NCBI RefSeq assembly: GCF_021458635.1
Contig: NZ_JAIRDQ010000004.1
Coordinates: 248,001-312,000 of the forward strand
Direction: 5' to 3'
From: Bradyrhizobium monzae
GTDB taxonomy: Bacteria; Pseudomonadota; Alphaproteobacteria; Rhizobiales; Xanthobacteraceae
Length of the DNA stretch: 64,000 nt
A program made the translations under genes and the position numbers. Below the pieces are notes generated by a model that was not told the DNA's origin, searched no databases, and was given only the letters and a program-made list of their open reading frames with translations. Positions 1 to 9,022 of the stretch are shown piece after piece (position 1 is the stretch's first letter; every line of letters starts with the position of its first letter).

Positions 1-276
1 GGTGGCCAGGAACGGTGACGGCATCAGCGTGCGGCCGATCTCCTCCATGACGATTCCGGCTTCCATGAAGCCGAGACCGCTGCCGCCGAATTCTTCCGGC
101 ACCAGCAAGCCGGAAAAGCCCATCTCGGCGAAGGAGTGCCACAGCTCCTTGGAGAAGCCGGTGGGATCCTTGGAATCGCGTAGAGATCGCAGGTGCGACA
201 CCGGCGCCTTGTCGCTGATCAGCCCGCGCGCGCTATCGCGGAGCATCGATTGTTCTTCGGTGAGGACGAGGGCCAT
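1..276 (-). CDS. Acyl-CoA dehydrogenase, N-terminal fragment (cut by window edge)
   Basis: Ninety-two codons are visible, beginning MALVLTEEQSMLRD and continuing past the window start. The segment matches the all-alpha N-terminal domain of acyl-CoA dehydrogenases, with a GLLVPEEFGGSGLG loop near residues 55-68, typical of the family. These flavoenzymes oxidise acyl-CoA thioesters to enoyl-CoAs in the cytoplasm. It lies downstream of, and in the same direction as, a second acyl-CoA dehydrogenase, with a 155-base gap that holds a palindromic repeat. Such pairs often form heteromeric dehydrogenases, for example in steroid or side-chain degradation, but the substrate cannot be told from this fragment. 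Confidence 0.85.
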   Translation of the reverse strand, partial: MALVLTEEQSMLRDSARGLISDKAPVSHLRSLRDSKDPTGFSKELWHSFAEMGFSGLLVPEEFGGSGLGFMEAGIVMEEIGRTLMPSPFLAT

Positions 277-311
277 GTGCGTGTTTCCGAATTTCGAAGT
301 CTATTTGCTTT

Positions 312-415
312 CGTCATTCCGGGATGGCCCGAAGGGCCAGGCCCGGAATCCATCGGACGGCATTCCTGCAGTGAGATGGATTCCGGGCTCGCGCGTCGCG
401 CGCCCCGGAATGACG
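312..415. repeat. Palindromic intergenic repeat (CGTCATTCCGGG type)
   Basis: The ends CGTCATTCCGGG (312-323) and CCCGGAATGACG (404-415) are reverse complements. A second nested inverted pair is GCCCGGAATCCAT at 341-353 and ATGGATTCCGGGC at 376-388. The element fills most of the gap between the two co-directional dehydrogenase genes. It could fold in RNA and act as a partial terminator or processing site; that is inference. Confidence 0.75.
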
Positions 416-431
416 TGTGGTGAGAACGTGC

Positions 432-1631
432 TCAAGCCCCCGGCAAATCCAGGATGCGCTTGGCGACGATGCCGAGCATCACCTCCGTCGTGCCGCCCTC
501 GATCGAGTTGGCCTTGGTGCGCAGCCAGGCGCGCGAGCGGGCGCCTTGGCGCGAGCGCTCGCTCTCCCATTCCAGCGCATCGACGCCGCCAGCCGACATC
601 AGGATCTCGTAGCGACGCTTGTTCAGCTCGGTGCCGTAATATTTCATCGCCGACGAAAACGCCGGATGCGCCTGACCGGCCTTGGCGAGATCGACCGCGC
701 GCTCGGCGCAGGCCGCGAGCGCGGCCTCGTCGACGTCGAAATTCGCGATCCGGCCACGCAGCATCGAATCGTCGAGCTTGCCTTGTGCATCCGAGCCGAC
801 CGAGTCGGCCGCGATCTGGCCGAGCGGACGGCCGACGCCGCGCTCGCCCATGCCGGAGATCATCGCGCGCTCGTGCTGCAGCAGATATTTCGCGACGTCC
901 CAGCCGCGATTGACGGTGCCGACCACATGCGACTTAGGCACGCGGACGCCGTCGAAAAAGGTCTCGCAGAACGGCGAGTAGCCGGAGATCAGCAGGATCG
1001 GCTTGGTGGTGACGCCCTTCGACGTCATGTCGAACAGGATGAAGCTGATGCCGTCATGCTTCTTCGCAGCCGAGTCGGTGCGTACCAGGCAGAAGATCCA
1101 GTCGGCGTAGTTGGCGTAGGACGTCCAGATCTTCGATCCCGTGATGACGAAATCGTCGCCGTCGCTCTCGGCGCGGGTCTGCAGCGAAGCGAGATCGGAG
1201 CCGGCGTTCGGCTCGGAATACCCCTGGCACCAGCGGATCAGGCCCGCGGCGATTTTTGGCAGATGCTCCTTCTTCTGCGCCTCGTTGCCGTACTTCAAGA
1301 GCGCCGGCCCGAGCATCCAGATGCCGAAGCTCGACAGCGGCGGGCGCGCGCCGATTCTTCCCATCTCCGAACGCAGCACCTTGTGCTCGGCCGCGCTGAG
1401 GCCACCGCCACCATATTCCTTCGGCCAGTCCGGCACGGTCCAGCCCTTGTCGCGCATGCGCTCGAACCAGATGCGCTGCGGCTCGGACGAGAACTTTGCG
1501 TTGCGCCCGCCCCAGAACACGTCGCCATCCGACGCCGCGGGCTTGCGCATCTCCGGCGGACAATTGGCTTCCAGCCAGGCGCGGGTCTCGCTGCGGAATT
1601 GTTCGAGATCGGCCGTCTCAGTTTCGCTCAT
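432..1631 (-). CDS. Acyl-CoA dehydrogenase
   Basis: This 399-residue protein is a full-length FAD-dependent acyl-CoA dehydrogenase. The N-terminal helical domain carries WPKEYGGGG, the middle beta domain carries the flavin-contacting segment YSEPNAGSDLASLQT, and the C-terminal domain ends in SIEGGTTEVMLGIVAKRIL. The Glu in SIEGGT sits where medium-chain-type enzymes have their catalytic base. The start MSETETADLEQF was chosen because an upstream extension of the same frame has no family similarity and runs into the divergent gene at 1767. It is followed by the partial dehydrogenase at 1-276 and probably cotranscribed with it. Substrate unknown. Confidence 0.9.
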   Translation of the reverse strand: MSETETADLEQFRSETRAWLEANCPPEMRKPAASDGDVFWGGRNAKFSSEPQRIWFERMRDKGWTVPDWPKEYGGGGLSAAEHKVLRSEMGRIGARPPLSSFGIWMLGPALLKYGNEAQKKEHLPKIAAGLIRWCQGYSEPNAGSDLASLQTRAESDGDDFVITGSKIWTSYANYADWIFCLVRTDSAAKKHDGISFILFDMTSKGVTTKPILLISGYSPFCETFFDGVRVPKSHVVGTVNRGWDVAKYLLQHERAMISGMGERGVGRPLGQIAADSVGSDAQGKLDDSMLRGRIANFDVDEAALAACAERAVDLAKAGQAHPAFSSAMKYYGTELNKRRYEILMSAGGVDALEWESERSRQGARSRAWLRTKANSIEGGTTEVMLGIVAKRILDLPGA

Positions 1632-1766
1632 GGTCGTTTCCACTAATTCAAAAGACTTGTTGGGCACGACTCTGGGCCATCGCACTGCGGAATTCAACCA
1701 CTTCCGTGCCGCGTCATCGGCTATAGTCACGCCGCGGCGGTGCTTGAAAACAAAGAGGAAACGAGA

Positions 1767-2312
1767 ATGCGCCTGAAACTTCTTTCGCCTGGCGAAATGA
1801 ACGAGAGCCAGCGGCAGACCTATGACGAGTCGATTGCCGGCAAACGCGGCAAGCCGCCGGCGCCGATGATGGCCTGGCTCAACAGCCCCGACATGGCCCG
1901 TCACGCCACGCGGCTCGGCGAGGTCCTGCGCTACGACACCATCTTCCCGGCAAAGCTCTCGGAGATCGCGATCCTGGTGACGGCGCGGCACTGGACTGCG
2001 CACTACGAATGGTATGCGCATAAGCGCCTCGCGTTGGCGGGCGGCATGGATCCCAAAATCATCGACGCGATCCGCGATCGCCGCACGCCGGCTTTCGACG
2101 ATCCCAAGGCCAAGATGATCTATGATCTCGCGAAGTCGCTGCATGAGGGCCACGGCGTCGAGAAGGGCCTCTACGACGAGGCGGTGAACGTGCTCAGCGC
2201 GCGCGGCGTCGTCGAGGTGATTGGCCTCTGCGGCTATTACACGATGGTGTCGATGACGCTGAACACGTTCGCGTTCGAACTGCCGGAGGGCGAGGTGCCG
2301 GAGCTGTCATAG
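1767..2312 (+). CDS. Carboxymuconolactone decarboxylase family protein
   Basis: A 181-residue protein of the CMD/AhpD alpha-helical fold. The segment KLSEIAILVTARHWTAHYEW (about residues 62-81) is the diagnostic helix; here the AhpD-type CxxC pair is replaced by a HWTAHYEW pattern, so a peroxidase role through redox cysteines is unlikely. Members decarboxylate 4-carboxymuconolactone in the protocatechuate pathway or have unassigned roles. The start at ATG 1767 is preceded by AGAGGAA with good spacing; an earlier in-frame codon at 1740 lacks this. It is divergent from the dehydrogenase at 432-1631 and followed by a VOC protein, suggesting an aromatic or acyl catabolic setting. Confidence 0.85.
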   Translation: MRLKLLSPGEMNESQRQTYDESIAGKRGKPPAPMMAWLNSPDMARHATRLGEVLRYDTIFPAKLSEIAILVTARHWTAHYEWYAHKRLALAGGMDPKIIDAIRDRRTPAFDDPKAKMIYDLAKSLHEGHGVEKGLYDEAVNVLSARGVVEVIGLCGYYTMVSMTLNTFAFELPEGEVPELS

Positions 2313-2319
2313 CTTCGCA

Positions 2320-2345
2320 TCCGGATGCGCCATTGCGCATCCGGA
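2320..2345 (+). terminator. Perfect hairpin after the CMD gene
   Basis: TCCGGATGCGC at 2320-2330 and GCGCATCCGGA at 2335-2345 form an 11-bp stem with a CATT loop, 8 bases after the stop codon. No T-run follows, so it may be a weak or Rho-assisted terminator, or an RNA-stabilising hairpin. Confidence 0.45.
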
Positions 2346-2422
2346 AACGCTGGGTTTCGGGATCAGCCAGTAGCACTGTCCCGACGCGCGGCCTAAGTGA
2401 GATCTGGTAACGGAGCAGCCAC

Positions 2423-2917
2423 ATGTCGCAAACATCAGCCGTCGCCGCCGGCACAAGGATCGGCCACGTCCACCTCAAGGTCGCCGATCTCGATCGTGCG
2501 CTGGGCTTCTATTGCGGCGTGCTCGGCTTCGAGCTGATGCAGCGCATGGGCTCAGGCGCGGCCTTCATCTCGGCCGGCGGTTATCATCACCACATCGGGC
2601 TCAACACTTGGGAAAGCAAGGGCGGCTCTCCGCCGCCGCCAGGCACGACCGGGCTGTTTCACACCGCGATCCTCTACCCGACGCGGCCGGCACTGGCGGA
2701 CGCGTTGCATCGCGTGCTGACGGCCGGCATTGCGCTGGACGGCGCCAGCGATCACGGCGTGTCCGAGGCGCTGTATCTGCGCGATCCCGATCAGAATGGC
2801 GTGGAGCTGTATTGGGACAAGCCGCGGGAGCAGTGGCCGTTCGGGCCGGATGGGAAGCTCGCGATGTTCACGAAGCGTCTGGATGTGGAGGCGTTGTTGA
2901 AGCAGCGCGAGGTCTAA
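2423..2917 (+). CDS. VOC family protein (glyoxalase/extradiol dioxygenase-like)
   Basis: A 164-residue protein with two VOC betaalphabeta modules. Metal ligands expected for type I extradiol dioxygenases are present: His17 in GHVHLKV, His80 in FHTAILYP and Glu128 in NGVELYW. The pattern resembles the short CatE/catechol-2,3-dioxygenase-like proteins, which use Fe(II) or Mn(II) to cleave or isomerise small oxygenated substrates. The start ATG has a GGAG-like site upstream. It follows the CMD-family gene in the same direction after 110 bases containing a hairpin. The exact substrate is unknown; glyoxalase, fosfomycin-resistance and ring-cleavage functions are all within this fold. Confidence 0.85.
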   Translation: MSQTSAVAAGTRIGHVHLKVADLDRALGFYCGVLGFELMQRMGSGAAFISAGGYHHHIGLNTWESKGGSPPPPGTTGLFHTAILYPTRPALADALHRVLTAGIALDGASDHGVSEALYLRDPDQNGVELYWDKPREQWPFGPDGKLAMFTKRLDVEALLKQREV

Positions 2918-2933
2918 CTCCGCTCCCTCCCGT

Positions 2934-3013
2934 CGTCATTGCGAGCGAAGCGAAGCAATCCAGACTGCCACCGCGGAAAGACTCTGGATTGCTTCGCTGC
3001 GCTCGCAATGACG
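2934..3013. repeat. Palindromic repeat, CGTCATTGCGAG family, copy 1
   Basis: CGTCATTGCGAGCGAAGCGA at the left end pairs with the right end ending CTCGCAATGACG; the inner arms read GCAATCCAGA and TCTGGATTGC. Further copies of the same family are at 42779-42864 and 56005-56083. It lies between convergent genes (the VOC gene and an MFS gene). Confidence 0.85.
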
Positions 3014-3038
3014 GAGTGTGTTGAGACGCCGTCGCCCC

Positions 3039-4274
3039 CTATGCAGTCTTCGTGTGGGGCGTGCCCCGCACCATGATCAACGCTGCCGCCGCCACCTCCA
3101 GCACAATACAGAGATAGAACGGCAGCGAATAGCCGCCGGACCAGTCGCGCAGGAAGCCGACCACGCCGGGGCCGAACGCATAGGTCACCTGATTGATCGC
3201 GGTGTTGAGGCTGATCAGCACGCCGAACGAGGCGGAATCGAACTCCTGCTGCACGATGAGCGACGGCATCGTGATGAGGTTGCCGACCGAGAAGCCGAAC
3301 ACCGCGCAGGCTGCGATCAGCACGTAATCATTGTGCAGATTGATCACGACGCACAGCGCCGCGGCCTGGCTTAGGAACGACAGCGCCGATGCCAGCCGCT
3401 GGTTGAGGCGGTCGATCACCATCGAGAACAGGACCCGGCCGATCACCGCCATCGCGGTGAGCACCGCGACGGCTACGGCCGCGCGCTCGCGCCCGATCAC
3501 GGGATCGAGGAACGAGATCAGGTGCACGATGAAGCCGACCTGCGCGAACAGCACCAGTGCGAACGCAATCGTCACCGTGAGGAAACCGACATCGCGCAGC
3601 GCGCGCGAGCGGATCTCCGTCGACGATTGCGGCTTTGCCGGCGCCGCTCCATGCCGGCCATGGAGATCGGGCGGCCGGCCGACGACCAGCAGGATCACCG
3701 GCACGAGCAGCACCAGCATGGCGCCGCACGTGGCGAACATCGCGTTTCCGAATCCGATATGGCTGATCATCATCACCAGCAGCGGCACACCGACGATGCC
3801 ACCAAAACTGGCGCCGTTCAGCGCCAGGCTGATCGCCATGCCGCGCTTCTGGTCGAACCAGAGGCTGATGGTGTTGGTGATCATGGCGAGGCTGGTGCCG
3901 GCCCAGCCGAAGGCGAGCACGGCGTTCGCCAGATATAGCTCCCAGGGCTCGCGCACCGCGCCGATTGCGACGCTAGCTGCCGCCATCGCCAGCGTGCCGG
4001 CGATCAGGCAGATGCGCGGGCCGTATTTGCGGACGGCCTCGCCGACGAAGACGACCAGCAGTGCACCAAACAGATAAAAGAACGTGGTGCCCGAGGAGAT
4101 CAGCGAGGCCGGCCAACCCCGCGCGCGCTGCAGCTCGGCGACATAGACGCTCTGGCCATAGAAGCCGAGGCCCCAACCGAAGGTCGCGAGCAGAAAGCAG
4201 ACGGCGACGATGCGCCAGCCTTCGTAGCGGAGCGAGGATTCGTCGATCGCCGGAGTCTGAGGATTGTCGAGCAT
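3039..4274 (-). CDS. MFS transporter (monocarboxylate/oxalate-type)
   Basis: A 411-residue membrane protein with about twelve hydrophobic segments in two sets of six, separated by a hydrophilic loop near residues 205-225 (RPPDLHGRHGAAPAKPQSS). The first half holds WGLGFYGQSVYVAELQ and a GWxxSLISSGTT loop typical of OxlT/MCT-like major facilitator members, which move organic anions by symport or antiport. It is transcribed towards the VOC gene and away from a second MFS gene at 4487-5740, from which it is separated by a large palindromic repeat. Substrate is not predictable from sequence; a carboxylate is most likely. Confidence 0.88.
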   Translation of the reverse strand: MLDNPQTPAIDESSLRYEGWRIVAVCFLLATFGWGLGFYGQSVYVAELQRARGWPASLISSGTTFFYLFGALLVVFVGEAVRKYGPRICLIAGTLAMAAASVAIGAVREPWELYLANAVLAFGWAGTSLAMITNTISLWFDQKRGMAISLALNGASFGGIVGVPLLVMMISHIGFGNAMFATCGAMLVLLVPVILLVVGRPPDLHGRHGAAPAKPQSSTEIRSRALRDVGFLTVTIAFALVLFAQVGFIVHLISFLDPVIGRERAAVAVAVLTAMAVIGRVLFSMVIDRLNQRLASALSFLSQAAALCVVINLHNDYVLIAACAVFGFSVGNLITMPSLIVQQEFDSASFGVLISLNTAINQVTYAFGPGVVGFLRDWSGGYSLPFYLCIVLEVAAAALIMVRGTPHTKTA

Positions 4275-4286
4275 TGCCGCTTACTC

Positions 4287-4410
4287 CGTCATGCCCGGGC
4301 ATAGCCGTCTGAAGGACGGCGTCGCTTCCGCTCGCCTATGCCCGGGCATCCGCGTTCTTCGATCCGCGCGCCTAAGACGTGGATGGCCGGGACAAGGCCC
4401 GGCCATGACG
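4287..4410. repeat. Palindromic repeat, CGTCATG-GCCCGGGC family, copy 1
   Basis: The left end CGTCATGCCCGGGC and the right end GGCCCGGCCATGACG are near reverse complements, with an extra internal copy of ATGCCCGGGCAT. Related elements are at 8035-8120 and 46775-46861. This copy sits between two co-directional MFS genes. Nothing else is seen in the 212-base gap. Confidence 0.8.
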
Positions 4411-4486
4411 ACATCTAATAAACCCTCATCCAAAAATCACTTCGACCTGGATCGAAGTATCAACGTTGCTGACAGTCTCCTGCCAC

Positions 4487-5740
4487 TTAAAGTGCGTCCG
4501 GGAACTCGCCCATGGCCGCGTCCAGCTGCGCCTTGCGGCGGCGGGCCCAGGACGCCAGCGAGAGCACCGCGAGACCGAGCACGACCGGCGGGAATACCAC
4601 CATGTTCACCGCGGACCAGCCGTAATTCGCAAGCAACTGCCCGGAGGAGAACGAGCCGATCGCCATCATGCCGAACACTAGGAAATCGTTGAAGGCCTGC
4701 ACCTTGTTGCGCTCCTGCGGCCGATGCGTCTCCAGCACCAGCGCGGAGGCGCCGATGAAGGAGAAATTCCAGCCCACGCCGAGCACGATCAGCGTCGCCC
4801 AGAAATGCATCGCGGTGATGCCGGAGAGGCCGATGCCGGCGGCACCCGCTTCCAGCAGCAGGCCGGCGGCGACGATCTTCGGTGCGCCGAAGCGGGCGAT
4901 CAGCGCGCCGGTGAAGAAGCTCGGGCCGTACATCGCGACGATGTGCCATTGAATGCCGAAATTGGAATCGGACAGACTCAGTCCGCACATCTTCATGGCG
5001 AGCGGCGCCGACGTCATGACCAGATTCATCATAGGATAGGAGATGACGCCGCACAGTGCGGCCGCGATGAAGCGCGGCTGGGTCACGATCTCGAGTAGCG
5101 GCCGGCCACCGTGCAGATCGGCCGGGGCCGGCTTCGGCATGTCGACGCCGGCGACGATGCCCATCGCAACCAGGGCGACCGCCGCCTGCACCAGGAAGCT
5201 GAAGGCGAACAGATAGGGCGACCAGATCTCCATGGTCCATTGCACGAGCTGCGGACCGAGCACGCCGGCGAACACGCCGCCCGCCATCACCCACGACACG
5301 GCCTTCGGCCGATAGGCCGCGCTGGCGCCGTCGGCCGCCGCGAAGCGGTAGGATTGCGCCACCGAGCCATAGAGGCCGCCGAGGAAGGTCGCGAGGCAGA
5401 ACAGCGCGAACGAGGCGTGCAGGATCGCGAACGAGCCGATGACACCGGTGAGCGCACCGAGGCCGGTGCCGATGACAAAAGCCCAGCGGCGGCCGAAGCG
5501 GCGCGAGATCGCGCCGGTCGGCAGCGTACCGGCCGCGAGCCCGACCACGTACATCGACAGCGGCACGGTCGCGAGCGACATGTCGGGCGCGAGCGTGGCG
5601 CCGACGATCGAGCCGGTGGCGAAGATCACCGCCGAATTGGCGCCGGTCAGCGCCTGGGCTGCGGCGAGGCGCACCACATTGCCGCGCACGCGGACGTCGT
5701 CGGCAATCTCATTGGCTGAAGTCACGTCTAACATCGGCAT
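4487..5740 (-). CDS. MFS transporter
   Basis: A 417-residue major facilitator protein with about twelve membrane spans. The family signature between spans 2 and 3 is recognisable as GAISRRFGRRWAFVIG (about residues 78-93). The C-terminal half retains VLETHRPQERNKVQAFNDF, a loop seen in YbfB/YcaD-like and drug/metabolite MFS members. It lies upstream of the second MFS gene on the same strand and is divergent from the peptidase gene at 5937. An alternative ATG two codons in (MLDVTSANE) is equally possible. Substrate unknown. Confidence 0.87.
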   Translation of the reverse strand: MPMLDVTSANEIADDVRVRGNVVRLAAAQALTGANSAVIFATGSIVGATLAPDMSLATVPLSMYVVGLAAGTLPTGAISRRFGRRWAFVIGTGLGALTGVIGSFAILHASFALFCLATFLGGLYGSVAQSYRFAAADGASAAYRPKAVSWVMAGGVFAGVLGPQLVQWTMEIWSPYLFAFSFLVQAAVALVAMGIVAGVDMPKPAPADLHGGRPLLEIVTQPRFIAAALCGVISYPMMNLVMTSAPLAMKMCGLSLSDSNFGIQWHIVAMYGPSFFTGALIARFGAPKIVAAGLLLEAGAAGIGLSGITAMHFWATLIVLGVGWNFSFIGASALVLETHRPQERNKVQAFNDFLVFGMMAIGSFSSGQLLANYGWSAVNMVVFPPVVLGLAVLSLASWARRRKAQLDAAMGEFPDAL

Positions 5741-5936
5741 TTCCGCCCGCAGGGTCTTTTAAGCAAAAGGCTTGGTGATTCCCGGCACTATGGCGGGGCG
5801 CGGGAGGGCGGGCAACCGGCGCAAACGGGCGCAGGCCATGCCTCTGACGCAATCGGATGGACCATACCGGGCGGCGCTCTTGACGGCTTGCGCGCGATCA
5901 AATCCTATCCGCCGCGCGATCTCAGGAGTCTTGTTC

Positions 5937-8009
5937 ATGTCCGTCGATCACAAGCCTACGCTCAGCGCGCCCGACGACGATCCCTGGCTCTGGCTGGAAG
6001 AGGTCGAAGGCGCTCGCGCGCTCGATTTCGTGGCGCGGCAGAACCGCCTGACGCTGGACAGATTCGGCGGCGCGGCGTTCGAACGCGACCGCGACATCCT
6101 TGCGTCGATCTACGACCGATCGGACAACATCCCCTATGTCAGCCGCAGCCACGGCCTGCTCTACAATCTCTGGAAGGACGCGAAAAACCCGCGCGGCCTG
6201 TGGCGACGAACCACGATGGCGGAATTTCGCAAGCCCGAGACGGCCTGGGAGACGCTGCTCGATATCGACAAGCTCGCGGCGGAAGAAGGCGAGGACTGGC
6301 TTCTCAATTGGTCGAGCTCGTTTCCGGGCGACGTGCCGCAGACGATCCTGAGCCTGTCGCGGGGCGGCAGCGACGCCGTCACCTTGCGCGAGTTCGACCT
6401 CGACACGAAGAGCTTCGCTGCCGGAGGCTTCACCCTGCCGGAAGCCAAGGGCGGCGTCGATTGGGTCGATGCCGACACGCTGCTGCTGTCGAGCGCTTAT
6501 GGCGGCGAAGCCATGGCGACGAGCTCCGGCTATGCGCGGACGGTGCGGTTGTGGCGGCGCGGCGAGCCTGTCGAGAATGCTCGCGTGGTCTTCGAGACCA
6601 CGCCGGATCGCATGAGCGCCTCTTGCGACGTCGACCGCACCGGCGAGACGCCGCGGGTTTGGTTCGTCGACCGGCTCGACTTCTTCAAGTTCGACGTCTG
6701 GCTGGGCACCGAAACCGGCGCGACCATAAAGCTCGACCTTCCCTCCGACATCTGGCTGCAGGCTCACCGCGACTGGTTCGCGATCAAGCTGCGCTCGGCA
6801 TGGACCGTGGCCGGCGTCACCCACACCGCGGACAGTGTGCTCGGCATTTCGCTGTCGGCCTTTCTCGCTGGAGATCGCAACTTCACCGTCGTCTTCGCAC
6901 CAGGCGCGCGCCGCGCGCTCCAGGGATTTTCCTGGGCCGACGGCAAGCTGCTGCTGTCCATTCTCGACGAGCTGCGGCCGGTCTTCGAGATCTGCACGCC
7001 GTCTCCCACCGGCTGGAGCCGCGAAACCCTGCGCGGGCTCCCGGGAATCGGCGTCGTCGATGTCTGGCGCTTCGATCATCATGAATCCGAAAGCAACGGC
7101 GACCTGCTCGCCAATGTGCAGGATCCGCTGACGCCGCCTTCGCTGAGGCTGGTCGAGCGCGGCGTCGAAAGTCCGACGGTGCTGAAGCAGGCGCCGAAGA
7201 CCTTCAACGCCGACGGCCTCGTGGTGACGCAACACGAGGCGATCTCGATCGACGGCGAGCGCATTCCCTATGTGCAGACCGGTCCAGCCGGTGAGACCGG
7301 CGATGCGCCGGTCTATATGAGCGCCTATGGCGGCTTCGGGCTCGCGGTGAAACCGCAATACAATTCGTCGCTCGGCAAGCTGTGGCTGGAGCGCGGCGGC
7401 ACGACGGTGCAGGCCAATTTGCGCGGCGGCGGCGAGTTCGGCACGCGCTGGCACGATGCGGGGCGATACGCCGGCAAGAAGCTGTCGCATGATGATTTCG
7501 CGGCAGTCGCCGCCGATCTCGTCCGCCGCGGCGTGACGCAGCCAAGGCGGATCGCCGCGCAAGGCGGTTCGAACGGCGGCATCCTCATCACCAACATGCT
7601 GGTGCGATACCCCGAGCGCTTCGGCGCGCTGTTCTGCACCATCCCGCTGATCGACATGCGCCGCTACACCAAGCTGCTCGCGGGCGCGAGCTGGATCGCG
7701 GAATATGGCGACCCCGACAAGCCCGAGGAATGGGAGTGGCTGAAGACCTACTCCGCCTATCACAACGCAAAGCCCGGCCAACCCTATCCGCCGATCCTGA
7801 TCGCCACGACGCGGCGCGACGACCGCGTCCACCCCGGACACGCGCGCAAGATGGCGGCAAAGCTGCAGGCGATGGGCTACGACGCCTGGTTCTACGAGCC
7901 CGCCGCCGGCGGCCACGGCTACGGCAAGGACAACAAGGAGCGCGCCGGCTTCCAGGTGCTCGGCTTTCAGTTTTTGAAGGAGAAGATCGGGTGGGTGGAT
8001 GAAGGTTAG
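5937..8009 (+). CDS. Prolyl oligopeptidase family serine peptidase (S9A)
   Basis: A 690-residue two-domain enzyme: an N-terminal beta-propeller (about residues 10-425) followed by an alpha/beta hydrolase. The nucleophile is Ser545 in GGSNGG; the acid lies in RRDDRVHPGHA and the His in GGHGYG near the C terminus. Such enzymes cleave short peptides after proline or basic residues, usually in the cytoplasm or periplasm; no signal peptide is visible. The start ATG is preceded by CAGGAG; a longer frame opening at 5772 has no family similarity and was rejected. The DDDPWLWLEEVEG N-terminus is typical of S9A proteins. It stands alone as a transcription unit. Confidence 0.92.
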   Translation: MSVDHKPTLSAPDDDPWLWLEEVEGARALDFVARQNRLTLDRFGGAAFERDRDILASIYDRSDNIPYVSRSHGLLYNLWKDAKNPRGLWRRTTMAEFRKPETAWETLLDIDKLAAEEGEDWLLNWSSSFPGDVPQTILSLSRGGSDAVTLREFDLDTKSFAAGGFTLPEAKGGVDWVDADTLLLSSAYGGEAMATSSGYARTVRLWRRGEPVENARVVFETTPDRMSASCDVDRTGETPRVWFVDRLDFFKFDVWLGTETGATIKLDLPSDIWLQAHRDWFAIKLRSAWTVAGVTHTADSVLGISLSAFLAGDRNFTVVFAPGARRALQGFSWADGKLLLSILDELRPVFEICTPSPTGWSRETLRGLPGIGVVDVWRFDHHESESNGDLLANVQDPLTPPSLRLVERGVESPTVLKQAPKTFNADGLVVTQHEAISIDGERIPYVQTGPAGETGDAPVYMSAYGGFGLAVKPQYNSSLGKLWLERGGTTVQANLRGGGEFGTRWHDAGRYAGKKLSHDDFAAVAADLVRRGVTQPRRIAAQGGSNGGILITNMLVRYPERFGALFCTIPLIDMRRYTKLLAGASWIAEYGDPDKPEEWEWLKTYSAYHNAKPGQPYPPILIATTRRDDRVHPGHARKMAAKLQAMGYDAWFYEPAAGGHGYGKDNKERAGFQVLGFQFLKEKIGWVDEG

Positions 8010-8034
8010 CGGTTGGACGCCGATGCCTCCCCAT

Positions 8035-8120
8035 CGTCATGGCCGGGCTTGACCCGGCCATCCACGACTAGCCGCTTAGCACGAAGAACGTGGATGCCCG
8101 GGACAAGCCCGGGCATGACG
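8035..8120. repeat. Palindromic repeat, CGTCATG-GCCCGGGC family, copy 2
   Basis: The left end CGTCATGGCCGGGC and the right end GCCCGGGCATGACG are inverted, with inner arms GACCCGGCCATCCACG and CGTGGATGCCCGGGAC. It occupies the whole gap between the convergent peptidase and DUF938 genes. Confidence 0.85.
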
Positions 8121-8125
8121 ACCTG

Positions 8126-8797
8126 TTAACGCCCAAACACCAGCGTCAGATTGTTCGCGGGCATGTCGATCGTATCGACCAGCCTCAAGCCCGCACCGCG
8201 CGCGAGTTTTTCGACATCGCCGATGTCGCGCACGCCCCATTCGGGATTGCCTTCGCGCAAGGAGGTGTCGAACACGGCGTTGCTGAGTGCGGTGTGCTTG
8301 CCGTCGCGCTTGAACGGGCCGTAGAGGAACAGCTGGCCGTCGGACCGCAGATAACGGCCGGCGCCGGCGAACAGGCCCTCGGCCACGGTCCAGGGTGCGA
8401 TGTGAATGACATTGGCGCAGAACACGGCGGCCAGATTGTTCGGCCCCCGCCCGCTCTTCATCTCCGGGCACCAGTCGGGATCGACAAGATCGATCCGCAA
8501 CGGCGAGCGGATGTTTGTCAGGCCCGAATGCACGCGCCAGGCCTCGATGCTCTTCACGTGGCGCTGATTGAGGTCGCTCGGCCACCAGACCAGATCGGGC
8601 GTATGGCGGGCGAAATGGACCACGTGCTGGCCGGTTCCACTGCCGACCTCGACCACGTCGCCCGACTGGCCTGCGAGATGCTTTCCGAGCGCCGCCCAGA
8701 GCGGCTCGTGATTGCGATGGAAGGCCGGCGCATCGAGACGGCCGTCGGATTCGACCCTCCCGCCGTCCCTGCCAAATTCAACGACATATTCAGCCAA
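8126..8797 (-). CDS. DUF938 family SAM-dependent methyltransferase-like protein
   Basis: A 223-residue protein with a Rossmann methyltransferase core: motif I is VVEVGSGTGQHVVHFA (about residues 47-62) and a DLNQRH acidic strand follows. The segments FHRNHEPLW, ANVIHIAPW and LYGPFKRDG are hallmarks of DUF938 (PF06080). The substrate of this family is unknown; the HIAPW motif is the conserved post-II region. The predicted start is TTG at 8797 because no in-frame ATG precedes the family's conserved N-terminus; start confidence is moderate. It is convergent with the peptidase gene and divergent from the sox cluster. Confidence 0.85.
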   Translation of the reverse strand: MAEYVVEFGRDGGRVESDGRLDAPAFHRNHEPLWAALGKHLAGQSGDVVEVGSGTGQHVVHFARHTPDLVWWPSDLNQRHVKSIEAWRVHSGLTNIRSPLRIDLVDPDWCPEMKSGRGPNNLAAVFCANVIHIAPWTVAEGLFAGAGRYLRSDGQLFLYGPFKRDGKHTALSNAVFDTSLREGNPEWGVRDIGDVEKLARGAGLRLVDTIDMPANNLTLVFGR

Positions 8798-9022
8798 TTC
8801 ATATCCCCAAAAAACAAGAAAGCAGACGAAAACGCAACAAGGGCAAAACGCCCCCCGGACTTTGCCGGTTAAAGCCGGCTTGATGAACGATCTATCTCTT
8901 CAGTTGCAATGCGGAAGATATTAACGCCATTTTGCGCCCTGCATAGTCTTGATTGTCAGGGCATGCCCTTTGTGCTTTTGAACACTATCTCTTGCCGACA
9001 TCATAAGCCTCGGAACGACGCC

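Noticed and set aside
312..415. Repeat read as an insertion-sequence remnant
   Set aside because: About 100 bases, no transposase fragment and no visible target duplication; better described as a palindromic repeat.
1632..2153. Upstream extension of the acyl-CoA dehydrogenase frame
   Set aside because: It overlaps the divergent CMD gene and lacks dehydrogenase features.
5922..7916. Minus-strand open frame of 664 codons
   Set aside because: It is antisense to the prolyl oligopeptidase gene, which has clear catalytic motifs; the antisense product resembles nothing.
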